Positions 1 through 13,374 of a stretch of DNA of 64,000 bases are shown piece after piece (positions within the stretch are counted from its first letter, which is position 1; every line of letters starts with the position of its first letter). The stretch is from Apostichopus japonicus (taxonomy: Eukaryota > Echinodermata > Holothuroidea > Aspidochirotida > Stichopodidae), in the NCBI RefSeq assembly GCF_037975245.1, contig NC_092570.1, positions 16,657,418-16,721,417 on the forward strand, in the 5' to 3' direction. The notes beneath the pieces are model-generated. The model had not been told where the DNA came from, ran no database searches, and saw only the letters and a list, made by a program, of their open reading frames with translations. Both the position numbers and the translations under genes were made by a program.

Positions 1-2590
<2,590 letters not shown>

Positions 2591-2911
2591 ATATTATATA
2601 TTTAAATACCATAACCAAATTAAAATGGGAGGTCCACAGGCTCAACCTTAGAAAGCAGAATATGTAGGAATTTATTTCGAATGCAACTTCACGAAAGAAA
2701 TCATAGGTGCAGGAAAAGGCTTCAATCAAGTGGGGTTGGAGGAAGGGGAAGGGTGGCTGTCAAACATCAAGACGTTATGGAGACATGTGAATGTTTTTTT
2801 TAAATAGTGGTTTAGTACTTTAGTAAAATGTCACACGAGAGGGACCTGTCCGATCCCCTCCCCCCTCCAGTCCCCGCCCCTCTCCCGCCTTAGATCAGCC
2901 CCTCAACTTAC

Positions 2912-3230
2912 TCAGCACATCGACGATAAAAATTATTCTGGGTGAAGGAGAGATTGACGATTGGTTCGTTTAAACTTATACCCAGGGCTTGAGCTTCCAC
3001 ACTGTCCTCGTATATTGGGCCTCCAATATTTTCTATCTCATTGATTATTTGAGGGTTGGCGGCAATTTGTTGCATCTGTTCGGCGGTTATTCCCGGATTT
3101 CCGCAAACCATATTCGTTGGTAACGTTATACATTGTTCAAACACGTCGAAGAAGTCACATCGTTGAGCAGCACCGTAATGGAGCACGCCGACAAAGATGA
3201 AAGTCACAAATGAGGTGGCAAAAGAAATTC
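2912..3230 (-). CDS. Candidate exon of a small, possibly secreted protein
   Basis: A 319-nt open exon on the minus strand. It is preceded by a CAG acceptor (3233-3231) after a T-rich tract and followed by a consensus donor GTAAGT (2911-2906). It encodes about 105 residues. The first 20 are hydrophobic (around FVTFIFVGVLHYGAAQ), resembling a signal peptide or signal anchor. An acidic and Asn-rich stretch follows, with four cysteines. Both ends are split codons, so it is internal and neighbouring exons are missing. I recognise no family. The alternative is a chance open stretch between cryptic splice sites, but the composition and the consensus donor argue for a real exon. Confidence 0.5.
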
Positions 3231-5856
3231 CTGGTACAAATGGTTTGAGAAACTTTAATTAAAAAAACATTTATTTTCATTTTTTTATGATTATTATCAA
3301 GGAACCCTCTCTGGCAGGGAGCATTTTTGCTACAAAATAACATTTTGCACCATTAGGGCCAGAAGTGGAGATACTCCAACCGAAATTCCCTCTCAAAGTA
3401 AGTACAGTTCAAATGTTCATGGCACTTTGGAACGCTAGAAATGCAAATATCAGAGAGATTTAATTCCACGATGAGAAAACAGGTTGCCAGCTTAAAAGTC
3501 AGGTGCGTCGTATTTGGAACCACCTGCAAACCATATGGTACCAAACAAAATTCGTTTTGATCGACGTATCGAATAACTTGACCTTGGCCTTTCATGGAAA
3601 TCTATTTTGGAAGCCTTTATCAGCGATTTCATGTTGAATAATAATGATGATAATAAGAATAGTAATAGCGTGTATATATGTTGTGGTTTGTATACAGAAA
3701 GGCCAACCAACAATACCTTTTAGTCTATGGGGTGTGAAGAAAACAACAACGTTAGTTTTGTTACCACAAATTGGCAAGTAGTGCCTATACAGCAGAATAA
3801 TATTTGCTCACGCTATATAGACTTTATAGATTTTGCAAGAGTGCGAAATAGTTCTAATATATCACTCCTTTTTGATTTTTTGTTTGTTGTGGCAGTTTAA
3901 TTGTTGTGTTTTTTTTTCTTTCTTTCTTTTTAAGAAAAAAAAGACAAAGCGTATTTTGGACCATTTCAGAACAATATGTGCAAAATAAAGCAAAAAAGAA
4001 AAAAAGAATAAACACTGCTATGAGTAAGTAGACTGTGGAGGTCTATACCTACACATGAAAACCATCTGCTGATATGGTTTTGACCATCGAGGTCACCCCC
4101 AATGAAGGGAACGGGAGTAAGTGTAGAGGGGTGGGTGGACAGTGGCGTATTAGCCTACCAGATTAAAGGCACTGAAGACTCCCCCCAAACCGCTTGCGGC
4201 CATCTAAAAAAGTTAACTTTCTGTTGCTTGCAAGTGACGTTTGGTCTTGTCGCTACAAAATGCAGACAGTAATGAAACGTGATACCTTGTTTTCTTTAGC
4301 TGGACCTGAGATGTCCATCGCTGTATCGTTTACACTGTGCTGTGGTCATTGACCGCAGCTGTAGGCTATGCACTGACTGTACACTAGTGTTAATTACCGA
4401 CGGTAGCAAGCTGTGTGTGTATTTTCTGGGATCGATGGTGGTGTCTAACTCTTCTGTTACACCTCATTCGAAACTAGGTCAGGTTACCGGCATTAGACGT
4501 TTCTTTTTGCGCGAGTCTTCACACCCTTTAATGGATCGGAATTACCGGTGCCCCGGTAGGTCCGAGGCAGGTGCTAGTTTTGTCTTAGGCGCCAAAAGCG
4601 TCGTCGCTTAAATAAGGGTCCAGAGACGCCAACCGAGTAACTGAGCCGCCAAGGTAACAATTTGTGCCCACTCCGCCCTAGGGTATATGTAGAGATAGGC
4701 GACAGTACTCTGAAGCTGTAATGTGCGATGCCAGCCTATAGTCTTAACCTCGATTTGACCAAGCTTATTTATGGCAAAAAAATATCCACAATCTATACCG
4801 CTACAAGAGATAAATTTGGTTAAAAACCATCCAATGTTATCCTGCATAATCAGTATCCTGATTTAAGAGGTGTTAAGCGTTTAATCCAATACAAAACATT
4901 TTTATTGTTCCACAAAATTAAACGTACTTATATTTTTATCGGTACATTTTTCAAACCTTTGAAATATATGCTTTATTTCATCATTCTAAGTGCGATTTTG
5001 TAATACCAAAACAGTAAAGGAACTGACGTTTTCTTTTACAAAATGTATTTAAAAAAAAGGGAAATCAGAATAAAAAGAATACTTTACTTAGAAATTAATT
5101 TTTAATATATATTTTGTAGACATTTATAAATCACTGCTGTTAGTCAAGCTTGTACTATTATACTAGTTTTGTTTCAACAATGCCAATACAAATTTTGCAC
5201 AGAACATTCGCATTTCATATGTGTAAAAGATTTTGGTTTCATTTTCCGCTTTCGAAATTATACAACACTTGGATATATGCATGGCGTCCAGAAAATTACA
5301 AAGATATTTATTTGGTCTTGTCAACAAATATTCCTATCTCACATATTTAATTTTGTTTTTGTTTCTCCCAGGCTTTATTATGAAAAAAGGGGGTGAGGGG
5401 AGGGGGAAGAAGGAAACGATAGTTTAACTTACGCGACATATTTGACGTTATTCACAGGCAGATATGTTCCTTTCCTTGGTCACCGTTGTGTATATACAGT
5501 CAGAGTTTAGAGACAACTGCTAACCAATATTACCTGATCCTGCATGAAATGATCTTGTGTAAAGACGGGCATTTGACCGTTAAAGTAACTGAAGCTGAAA
5601 TCAGCAGTCCAAGCACAAAAATTTGTAAATACGTTTACAAAGAAAGAAAGGAAAGGAAATGAAAAGAAAAGAAACCAAGGTATTTCTCACTGAAAAAAAA
5701 ACACAAAAACAACACAAAAACCATAAACCCAGAGACAATACAAGGTGATAATATGAACGGGTCTTTAGAAATTGTAAAAAAAGCGAAAACAACGAAATAC
5801 TTGAAAACCCTTGGGAGTCGCTATATGTTCAGGTTCACTGGATTCCGAGTCTCCTT
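3231..5856. other. Non-coding stretch left of the palindromic element
   Basis: No exon with both credible splice borders and protein-like composition was found. Poly-A/T runs dominate. A lone CAGTGGCG at about 4141 resembles a hAT terminus, but no partner end was found. Confidence 0.5.
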
Positions 5857-5862
5857 CAGTTC
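5857..5862. repeat. Left target-site duplication, CAGTTC
   Basis: CAGTTC directly precedes the first base of the palindromic element and recurs at 19986-19991 directly after its last base. Six-bp duplications are characteristic of Polinton/Maverick integration by their retroviral-type integrase. Confidence 0.9.
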
Positions 5863-6813
5863 AGTAGTATAGTATGCCCTTTTCGCACCCCTTTTGGAGG
5901 CGGAGGCGGAGGCGGGATGAGGTGGAAAATTTGGGGGCGTCCTTCATGTAGGGTTTCGGTGCTGACGCCCCATGAGAGGGGCGAACAATGCACTCATTGC
6001 TTTTATTATAGTTTTTATTTTTAACTTTGCTTTATCCTATTTAAGTATTAAAAAAATAATATAATAACAATAATAATAATAGCTTATTAAACTTCATGAT
6101 TGTTAAAACAAAACAAACGCAAACAAAACAGATGAAACAAAATGTTGGGATATTTTAAACATTTATTTTCTTTTTAAAGAGTACTTTCAAGAAATTATTG
6201 AACATACAAAGTTCCAGTTATGTTTCAGAACAATTATTTTACAATGTGTCTGAAAGTTATACATTAACAGGGAGAAAAATACCAGGCAACAGTGAAATGT
6301 ATTACGCCAATACATTTTCGATTACAAAGTAAATGTGTCTTACAAGTAAAGTACCCGATATAGGTTAAAATCGTTGATATTCTATTGGTTTATACTTCCT
6401 AACCCGTTATCATACTTTATAAAATAGGTTTCCAGATAAAATTCAAAAGAGTACAGGATGAGAAAACATTGGTTAATATTAAAAATCAAGGAGGAAAGTC
6501 ACAAAATGGGGTAAATCATTTAAAATTTAAAACAAAACGTTTTTCAATCAACTATTAATTATAATCACCATACATTAGCCATATAAAAGAGAAAATGTAC
6601 ACTAAGTTCATGTAAAAAATAATAATAAAAAAAAAATAAATAAAAAAAAACAAACTTATAACTGTATATATAGGAGTATTCTTAACATATAGATCGGTGA
6701 ATAAATTTTCTTTGCAGCTATAGTGACACTATATGTAGAGTTATACAAAACACGCACAAGCACACGAGACAGGAGAAAACAGTAAAATATTATTCCATAC
6801 TGCATAATGTTCA

Positions 6814-9800
6814 CTAAATATCAAGATATGTAGTCGTAACACCGTCTTCTTGGACTTTTCTCTTCGGGTAAAAGTAAGTGAAGGCATCCTTTCTGAGCCT
6901 GTATGTATAAACGTGATTGTCTCTCACTCGAAAACCTTTATTTTCTCCAGTTTTTGGTTGTTTTGTTGTAAGAACCTCTTTATATATTTTCTCATCGATG
7001 CTATTTCTTTTTTTATTTACCCCTTTACAACTAAATTTATCTCCCTTGACCCCACCGAAACAGTAATACATTTTGCTGGATAAAGCAACAATACCATCAC
7101 CTTGCCATTCTACTTTAAACAATCCAGGGGTTCGTTTATCAAACATTTTATTTTCTTCAGTATCATCACGTGGAAACCATAAATGTTTTTCTTTGCGAAA
7201 TGTTTCATTCATGTTCGGTTTCAAAATCTCCTCTAGACTGTTACCAGCGATGGAAATATACGCCGAATCAGTGTCCATTTCCACGTACTCCCATTTACTT
7301 ACATCAAAAAATTTACAGAGACAGTCGTAATAAAACTGTAACATGCGTAATTTGGCATACTGGTAGACAAACAAGCCAATTTGAATTGGAAGATCCATCT
7401 TAATACTACTTTTGGCTAGTTCTACTTCGTAACAATCATCAACGATGAAATTCAAATCTCGAAAAGCAGGTGAGTTGACCATTTTGGATGATGAACTAGC
7501 ATCAGCCATTTTAACGTTTGTATGCCTTTCCCTGTTGGTAATAGTTTTACCGTAAGAAGAGTTGCCGATCAATTTCATGGTATCTGCTATAATAGCCTTT
7601 GATGGATCGCGGTCACCTGCTCGCCGAGCATTCGACACAGATTCACCAAAAGTACGAAAGCATGCTTGAGGGGTATATTCAATGACTTGGTAAATACGAG
7701 TAATTATTAAACCATGTTGAAGATACCACTTGATAAGAGGAGTTGCCAAAAGTATTTTGTTACCAAACATGCTACCTATAAGACTTCGTCTAGGTTTTTG
7801 CATTATTTTATTTTCCTCCGCAAATTGTTTCATATGTTCACCGATGTTTTCTCGGGAGATATTTGTGTTTTTGAAAATAGGACACATTTCGGCAAATATA
7901 GGTTTCAACTTATCAGGAACGTGAATGTCGCACTCAACAAACCCAAATAGTTGGTTATCCTGAATAGCACGAATAATTTGATCTTCAGTCAATTTATTCT
8001 TAAACTCTAACGGACGATAAAGCGTACTCAAAAAATGCCTCAAATTTTGGTTATGTTTCTTCATTTCACGAAATTGACATTCCCATACTTCTTCATAGTT
8101 GTATCCTTGGTCTATTACATATTGTCGAATCTCTCTAGTATTTTCAAAGAGTGTCTTCATTGGCACCCCAGTCTTTTCATTTACAGCCTTTCCTCTAGTC
8201 AGATGACAATTATGTCCATGGTAATAACACCCATGAAACTGTAAAACGGTGTTTGTTTCTGCACAGTAACCGTCTAAGGGAATTCGACGCAAGCCTATTC
8301 GCTTCTCAGAACAATTCATTGCGTGACGTATTTTTACGTCACTTACATAGGCCTTCCATTCTAACCACTCGAAACTTATTGGTCTAGTTCGTGAGAGCTT
8401 AAACCCGTTATCTGATTTGCGTCTTGTAAAACTTCCAGTGGGCATATCCTGCATGATCGCCCAAAGATACAGTGCATTAGCATCATAACCGACAATTTTT
8501 TGGCAGACATGACTTGGGTTGTTACGAATAAATGTTTTTCCCTTTTCTTGATGTCTGTTAAAGATGATTGAAGGTCCACCAACTAAACTTTCACGAAACG
8601 TGTAATACAAATCCTTATTTTGTTCATTAATTAATTGAAACGTTGGGTTGTTTGAAACCTTAAATAAATGTTTCATTGTTAGCCCAGGAACTGATATCCC
8701 GTCCTTAAAGGTATCAATGCCCCTTTCTTTGTAGAACTCCGTCATCTTTTCTAATGCTTCAACGAAGGGTTCTACATCACGGTTATTGTACCATACAAGA
8801 AACTCTCGCATGGTTTTCATGTTTTCTCTTTTCCACACATTTTTACAAACTGTATAATCCTCCACCGAGATATTACTTTGTTTTAAATCGCTGTAGAAAG
8901 TTTCATACGGTGGAAGCTGAGGGTAATCAAGTTTCTCTAAAGAAAACCATTCAAATGGGAAGAATCCTTTTGTTTGTGAACATTCAAACGCTTTTAAGAA
9001 AGCATCATAACTAAACCCAGGAGCGAGATAATTTGTAATGTCGAGAAACATAAGATTATCTGTGCGCAGACACATGTAGTTATTGTTTCGCTTAATGACA
9101 CAATTAATAGGATCATTTTTGATGAGATAAGGAAAGAAGAATTCTTTAATCAGGTTAATATCATAACTACCGGAATTGAATCCTAACACGGGAATTTCTG
9201 ATATCCAAGACGTTAACGAATCAAGAAGAATTTTAAGGTGATGTTGTTTGGGTCGGCCCTTACTCTTATATTTATCTTGAATTAAGTACCATTCATCTTG
9301 ATCCTGCTTAATTTTATCTTCTACTGAGCGAATCAAATCACCAAAGGTTTCCTCTAACAATGCCTGACTATTTTCTGCAATTCGGGATAGATACTCAACT
9401 ACATTCTGAATCAAATCATGTGGCCCTTCATTTGAAATAAAACAACGCGGTCGAAGAAACCCAGGAACATTGCTACAAACACTTGCACTTAAAGGAACAT
9501 GTTTAGCCTCCCATGTCAACTTATCAGTTGCTCTAAAACCCTCCACCTGAGATTCAAAGTAACACTCGAAATCGAACACAGCTCTGTATGGATGGTAACG
9601 TAATTTCTCTGGTACAGCGAAACCTTCGTCTTCTAACTGCTCAAAAACGGTTCTCTGTAATTGGAAAACTCCACCAGGGAACTTATGCTTTGAACCTTTA
9701 CCCTCACATTTTGTTTCATGTCTGATAAGAGCCTTGCTCTCTTTCCATAATTTTTGACATTTACGACACATATACGTTTTAGAATACATATTGATATCAG

Positions 9801-11193
9801 AAATATACGAAAAATGATTACCAATTAAGTTAACATACATTGTATCCTTAAATTTCTCCAAGGAACGCCTTACCAATTGTGCTACATGAAGAATACTGGA
9901 GTTAACAAGGAGATCTGCCGTTGAATCACCATTTTCTGTTTCCTGTTTGTTTAATTCATAAACAACGATGTTCACGTTGAAGCTGTCTTCGAACCGAGTG
10001 AGTTCTTTCATCCGTACCCCGTCGAAGCTTCTCGGATCCTGTCCGTGTGAGTAAAGACGATACATTCTATGGGTTTCTTTTTCCAGGGATTTTGGATTAG
10101 ATCCACGAAATAGCGCCAGACATCTGAACAAACACATGTTATCATTGTATGGTTCACCGGTATGAAGATTCTTCTCGAGGGTAACGATAGCTTTGTTGTC
10201 CTTTACATAGTCCGGAACTTCAACTGTAACACATCCGATCGGGTGGTCAAGTACCTTATAGACAAAGTAAGTTACGTTAGTAACTGTTTCTATCACCCAT
10301 TTCGAATTTGGTCTTTGTAACCGTGCATGTTCGAGTAGATCCTGTGCAAGAAGAGCTTCGGTGAAATGTTCAAGTGTCAGCTTGTTTGTGATCTGGAAGG
10401 GTTCTTTGAACAGCTTAGAATTATTCGAAGCGTAGTAATAACGAAGTTCACACGTTTCGACATTACGAAGAAAGAACCCCAATCCAACATTAATCTTGAA
10501 AACATATTTTTGATCATCAAAAATCATATCTGTGTGATGGATCAACTCTTCTCGAGAAGTTTTGCTCAATCGATAGTTGTACACATCCCTTAGTTTATTT
10601 TGCCTGCGAAATTTAGTGCGGATATCGTTCCAATGTTTCTTGTACAACCGCAGAACGTCTTCATGTGAACAATCAGTCCTTTCTGGAATATGGAAAGTAG
10701 AGACAAATTCGTCAACGTTGGCTGGTACTTCGACTAGATCTTCACATGACACAGAGTTAGATACTTCTGATGTTTTCATTCGTTTTAAAGATAGTGATCT
10801 AACTTGATCATCACTTTCAGCTATTCGTTTACCGCTAGTTTCCTGGATTGAAGTATATGTTCCGTTTGCATCTCTCCCCGTTACCGAGGTAGACGGGGTT
10901 TGCGCTGGAGCAATATCCTTTTGTGTAGAAACTGTTCTAGTAACATCTGTTGTTACGGTGTTCTGACCATATCTTGCCTCCGTAGCATGATATTTCAAGT
11001 GGCGAAGGAGGTTATCCTTTCGAGAATATTGTTTAAAACAAATTCTGCATTGTAAGTTTGCCCCTTTGATATGGACAGTTTCAACATGACGTTTTAAAAT
11101 ATCTTGACGAGCGAAAACCTTTCCGCATGTTTTACACTGATATGACATTGTGCTACCTAACATGTAAGCTGACCTTTCTCTTTCAAGTTTCAA
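6814..11193 (-). CDS. Protein-primed-type DNA polymerase B, left copy
   Basis: A 1,459-residue intronless protein that would replicate the element. Domains in order: two C2H2 zinc fingers (C20,C23,H36,H41 and C49,C52,H65,H69); an OTU-like module (D351,C354...H460); a C2HC-type finger (C476,C479,H492,C496); a 3'-5' exonuclease with ExoI D541/E543, ExoII N673/D678 and ExoIII Y802/D806; and the polymerase with motif A around YDANALY (903-909), motif B KLIGNSSYG (1207-1215), motif C DTDS (1307-1310) and a KMY motif near 1374-1376. A nuclease-like insertion (about 944-1060, with LDGYC and FHGCYYHGH) lies between motifs A and B. All signature residues are present, so the protein looks functional. 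M16, directly before the first finger, is an alternative start. It differs from the right copy only at residue 973 (Leu here). The assignment to Polinton-type pPolB is by motifs and element structure; the OTU and nuclease labels are weaker. Confidence 0.92.
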   Translation of the reverse strand: MKLERERSAYMLGSTMSYQCKTCGKVFARQDILKRHVETVHIKGANLQCRICFKQYSRKDNLLRHLKYHATEARYGQNTVTTDVTRTVSTQKDIAPAQTPSTSVTGRDANGTYTSIQETSGKRIAESDDQVRSLSLKRMKTSEVSNSVSCEDLVEVPANVDEFVSTFHIPERTDCSHEDVLRLYKKHWNDIRTKFRRQNKLRDVYNYRLSKTSREELIHHTDMIFDDQKYVFKINVGLGFFLRNVETCELRYYYASNNSKLFKEPFQITNKLTLEHFTEALLAQDLLEHARLQRPNSKWVIETVTNVTYFVYKVLDHPIGCVTVEVPDYVKDNKAIVTLEKNLHTGEPYNDNMCLFRCLALFRGSNPKSLEKETHRMYRLYSHGQDPRSFDGVRMKELTRFEDSFNVNIVVYELNKQETENGDSTADLLVNSSILHVAQLVRRSLEKFKDTMYVNLIGNHFSYISDINMYSKTYMCRKCQKLWKESKALIRHETKCEGKGSKHKFPGGVFQLQRTVFEQLEDEGFAVPEKLRYHPYRAVFDFECYFESQVEGFRATDKLTWEAKHVPLSASVCSNVPGFLRPRCFISNEGPHDLIQNVVEYLSRIAENSQALLEETFGDLIRSVEDKIKQDQDEWYLIQDKYKSKGRPKQHHLKILLDSLTSWISEIPVLGFNSGSYDINLIKEFFFPYLIKNDPINCVIKRNNNYMCLRTDNLMFLDITNYLAPGFSYDAFLKAFECSQTKGFFPFEWFSLEKLDYPQLPPYETFYSDLKQSNISVEDYTVCKNVWKRENMKTMREFLVWYNNRDVEPFVEALEKMTEFYKERGIDTFKDGISVPGLTMKHLFKVSNNPTFQLINEQNKDLYYTFRESLVGGPSIIFNRHQEKGKTFIRNNPSHVCQKIVGYDANALYLWAIMQDMPTGSFTRRKSDNGFKLSRTRPISFEWLEWKAYVSDVKIRHAMNCSEKRIGLRRIPLDGYCAETNTVLQFHGCYYHGHNCHLTRGKAVNEKTGVPMKTLFENTREIRQYVIDQGYNYEEVWECQFREMKKHNQNLRHFLSTLYRPLEFKNKLTEDQIIRAIQDNQLFGFVECDIHVPDKLKPIFAEMCPIFKNTNISRENIGEHMKQFAEENKIMQKPRRSLIGSMFGNKILLATPLIKWYLQHGLIITRIYQVIEYTPQACFRTFGESVSNARRAGDRDPSKAIIADTMKLIGNSSYGKTITNRERHTNVKMADASSSSKMVNSPAFRDLNFIVDDCYEVELAKSSIKMDLPIQIGLFVYQYAKLRMLQFYYDCLCKFFDVSKWEYVEMDTDSAYISIAGNSLEEILKPNMNETFRKEKHLWFPRDDTEENKMFDKRTPGLFKVEWQGDGIVALSSKMYYCFGGVKGDKFSCKGVNKKRNSIDEKIYKEVLTTKQPKTGENKGFRVRDNHVYTYRLRKDAFTYFYPKRKVQEDGVTTTYLDI

Positions 11194-12473
11194 ATAGTAA
11201 ATGAGAAACCTTGGCTCAATACAAAGACTATAAGAGCTTGAATCAAGCGTAACGGTTCATTGAGCAGCAGTGACGGTTACGTAACACCCTCCTTGATAAA
11301 CAAGTCTGAACATGTTAACTTCTAAGGGGGTCGGTGATTCAGAGTACCCTCATAAATTTCACAAGTTGGGGAGACTATAAATACTCACAATGCCGATGTA
11401 AGGAACAACGTATTAATCTCTTTATATATATTGTTTCCTTCGTCTGCATTATTCAACAAGGTAACGAAATAAGTAGATTAAGCTAGAGAGCGTTTAAAAC
11501 ATTTCGAAATAAGAAAAACTTCATTTGAGGTTGTAGAAAATATATGAAATAACATTTTCGGACACAAACACCGCTACAGTTAGTATAGTATATATATATA
11601 TCACTTCGTAAGGTTCCCCACATAACTGTCGTTTTATCACAAGAAGTGATTTCGACAAAGACAATACAGTAACTGAGGTTGTTGGACCATAAAACGTTAA
11701 CAATGATTTTATTTCTGTCCCCACGATAGACCCATGTGTCTTACAACAGTGTGTTATCAACTTCTACACATATACTTACCTGTAACCAAAGTCACCTAAT
11801 AAGTTTGTAGTAAAGTATCAGGTATCGATATACTTTAAACTCCACAATCTATATTCCTTTTTAATTTTATAGGAATTCTCGTCCCAACGTTAAAAGAAAA
11901 GAAATAACCTTATCTACCACAATTTTACAATCGTTGTACTTAAAAGTAGGTCTACTTATTATCATTCTGTAAGCTAACTTACACAAAACAAGTACGATAG
12001 CCTGCCGCGCCGTGCTAGTAACGCTGAATACCGAAGGAGTTGTTTCTTTACTAGAGAGATTATATCCCAGCAAGGGTACACAATAGATGACTATTGATTG
12101 AAGGCCTTAATCTACTGACTGGTTGTATTGTTCATCTGTCCATGATACAGTACACCTACAGTACTAGGAAGGGTGAAGGTTTAACTTTTCTTGCTGCCGA
12201 GACAACTGAGTAGGAAAACTCAGGCTAAGTTATCAGACCTAAAATTCAAGAAAATATGTTAACGGATAAAACGAACTTATATATAAATATATATATATAG
12301 TCATTCGAAAGTAAACTAAATTTTACATGCATAATCGGGAAACGGAGGACTGATTCACCGCACCATAATAAAACATATACTATAGTTGTAGCGGAGAGGT
12401 AAATAATATCCAAAAACAACAGGTTTTCTGGTGGTTATGGTAAGACTGCTACATCCTTATCATTCTTGATGAA
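11194..12473. other. Upstream region of the left polymerase gene
   Basis: About 1.3 kb without a supported gene, mirrored at 13375-14654. A TATA-like TATTTATAG lies about 190 bp before the polymerase start (right-arm copy near 14464-14472), so this segment probably holds the outward-firing promoter. A short (TA)n tract also occurs at 12280-12300. Confidence 0.4.
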
Positions 12474-12755
12474 TTAATGAGTGAAAAAGCAAAGATTGAT
12501 GACGTAATGGGATTTTGCAGAGAATAGAATACTGTAAATTGCACTTGTTTCTTGTGATGAGCCTGTGAACACAAACGAGTGACTCAAAGAGTAAATGAGC
12601 ACACTGTGAACAAAGTAGAGAGCCAGTGCACATATTGTGAACACGTTTATTGAGTAGAATGAGAACGTACTCACTGCTTTAAGGGAATAAACAATACATG
12701 AAGATAGACTCGTACAAATCAAACCAGGCCCACATTTAGGCTGAATTTGATCCAT
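12474..12755 (-). CDS. Small hydrophobic ORF, left copy
   Basis: A 93-residue ATG-initiated frame near the palindrome centre, transcribed in the same direction as the left polymerase. The middle (about residues 18-60) is rich in hydrophobic and Ser residues and could form one or two membrane segments. The start follows MDQIQPKCG. I recognise no family. Its only support is an intact frame in both arms, which is weak evidence because the arms are nearly identical. It could be a chance frame. Confidence 0.25.
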   Translation of the reverse strand: MDQIQPKCGPGLICTSLSSCIVYSLKAVSTFSFYSINVFTICALALYFVHSVLIYSLSHSFVFTGSSQETSAIYSILFSAKSHYVINLCFFTH

Positions 12756-12786
12756 TTGAAAATGCCTTCAGGTGGGGGTAGGTCTA

Positions 12787-12806
12787 ACCGGTATAAATTT
12801 ACCGGT
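12787..12806. other. Short perfect-armed palindrome near the centre
   Basis: ACCGGTATAAATTTACCGGT has 7-bp perfect arms and is followed by ATCAATTGAT (12811-12820). Both recur in mirror image at 13042-13061 and 13029-13038. Dyads clustered by a T-run near the inner ends of the arms could bind a protein or be hairpin-prone. Their role is inference. Confidence 0.6.
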
Positions 12807-12910
12807 AGACAATCAATTGATGATTTTTTTTTTTCGTGGTAAGCAATGTATCATTTCCATTCCACGGGGTAACGATGAACTTTGTTGCGCTCGAGCTCTA
12901 GTGACAGCCC

Positions 12911-12937
12911 TTGCTTACCACGAAAAAAAAAGAAAAA
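12911..12937. other. Palindrome spacer with a copied arm fragment
   Basis: The 27-bp non-palindromic centre reads TTGCTTACCACG, nine A, G, five A. Its first 21 bases repeat 13002-13022 of the right arm in direct orientation and are inverted relative to 12826-12846 of the left arm. The spacer is therefore not random filler but a third copy of an internal arm segment, pointing to template switching or a snap-back primer when the palindrome formed. Confidence 0.85.
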
Positions 12938-13092
12938 GGGCTGTCACTAGAGCTCGAGCGCAACAAAGTTCATCGTTACCCCGTGGAATGGAAATGATAC
13001 ATTGCTTACCACGAAAAAAAAAAATCATCAATTGATTGTCTACCGGTAAATTTATACCGGTTAGACCTACCCCCACCTGAAGGCATTTTCAA

Positions 13093-13374
13093 ATGGATCA
13101 AATTCAGCCTAAATGTGGGCCTGGTTTGATTTGTACGAGTCTATCTTCATGTATTGTTTATTCCCTTAAAGCAGTGAGTACGTTCTCATTCTACTCAATA
13201 AACGTGTTCACAATATGTGCACTGGCTCTCTACTTTGTTCACAGTGTGCTCATTTACTCTTTGAGTCACTCGTTTGTGTTCACAGGCTCATCACAAGAAA
13301 CAAGTGCAATTTACAGTATTCTATTCTCTGCAAAATCCCATTACGTCATCAATCTTTGCTTTTTCACTCATTAA
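13093..13374 (+). CDS. Small hydrophobic ORF, right copy
   Basis: Mirror copy of the 93-residue frame at 12474-12755, with an identical translation. It lies between the palindrome centre and the right polymerase, on the same strand. Function unknown; it may not be a gene. Confidence 0.25.
   Translation: MDQIQPKCGPGLICTSLSSCIVYSLKAVSTFSFYSINVFTICALALYFVHSVLIYSLSHSFVFTGSSQETSAIYSILFSAKSHYVINLCFFTH

Larger units (their letters stand above)
5863..12910 (-). repeat. Left arm of the giant palindrome
   Basis: 7,048 bp, the reverse complement of 12938-19985. The outer 950 bp after the polymerase stop are AT-rich and non-coding, apart from a GC-rich terminal patch of GGCGGA repeats at about 5895-5915. 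The stretch 11194-12473, upstream of the polymerase start, has only short open frames (for example 11521-11760 and 11867-12073, minus), which I do not consider supported genes. Confidence 0.95.

Noticed and set aside
12772-13035. An 87-residue frame spanning the palindrome centre
   Set aside because: Its translation is produced by inverted copies of the same short sequence and has no independent support.
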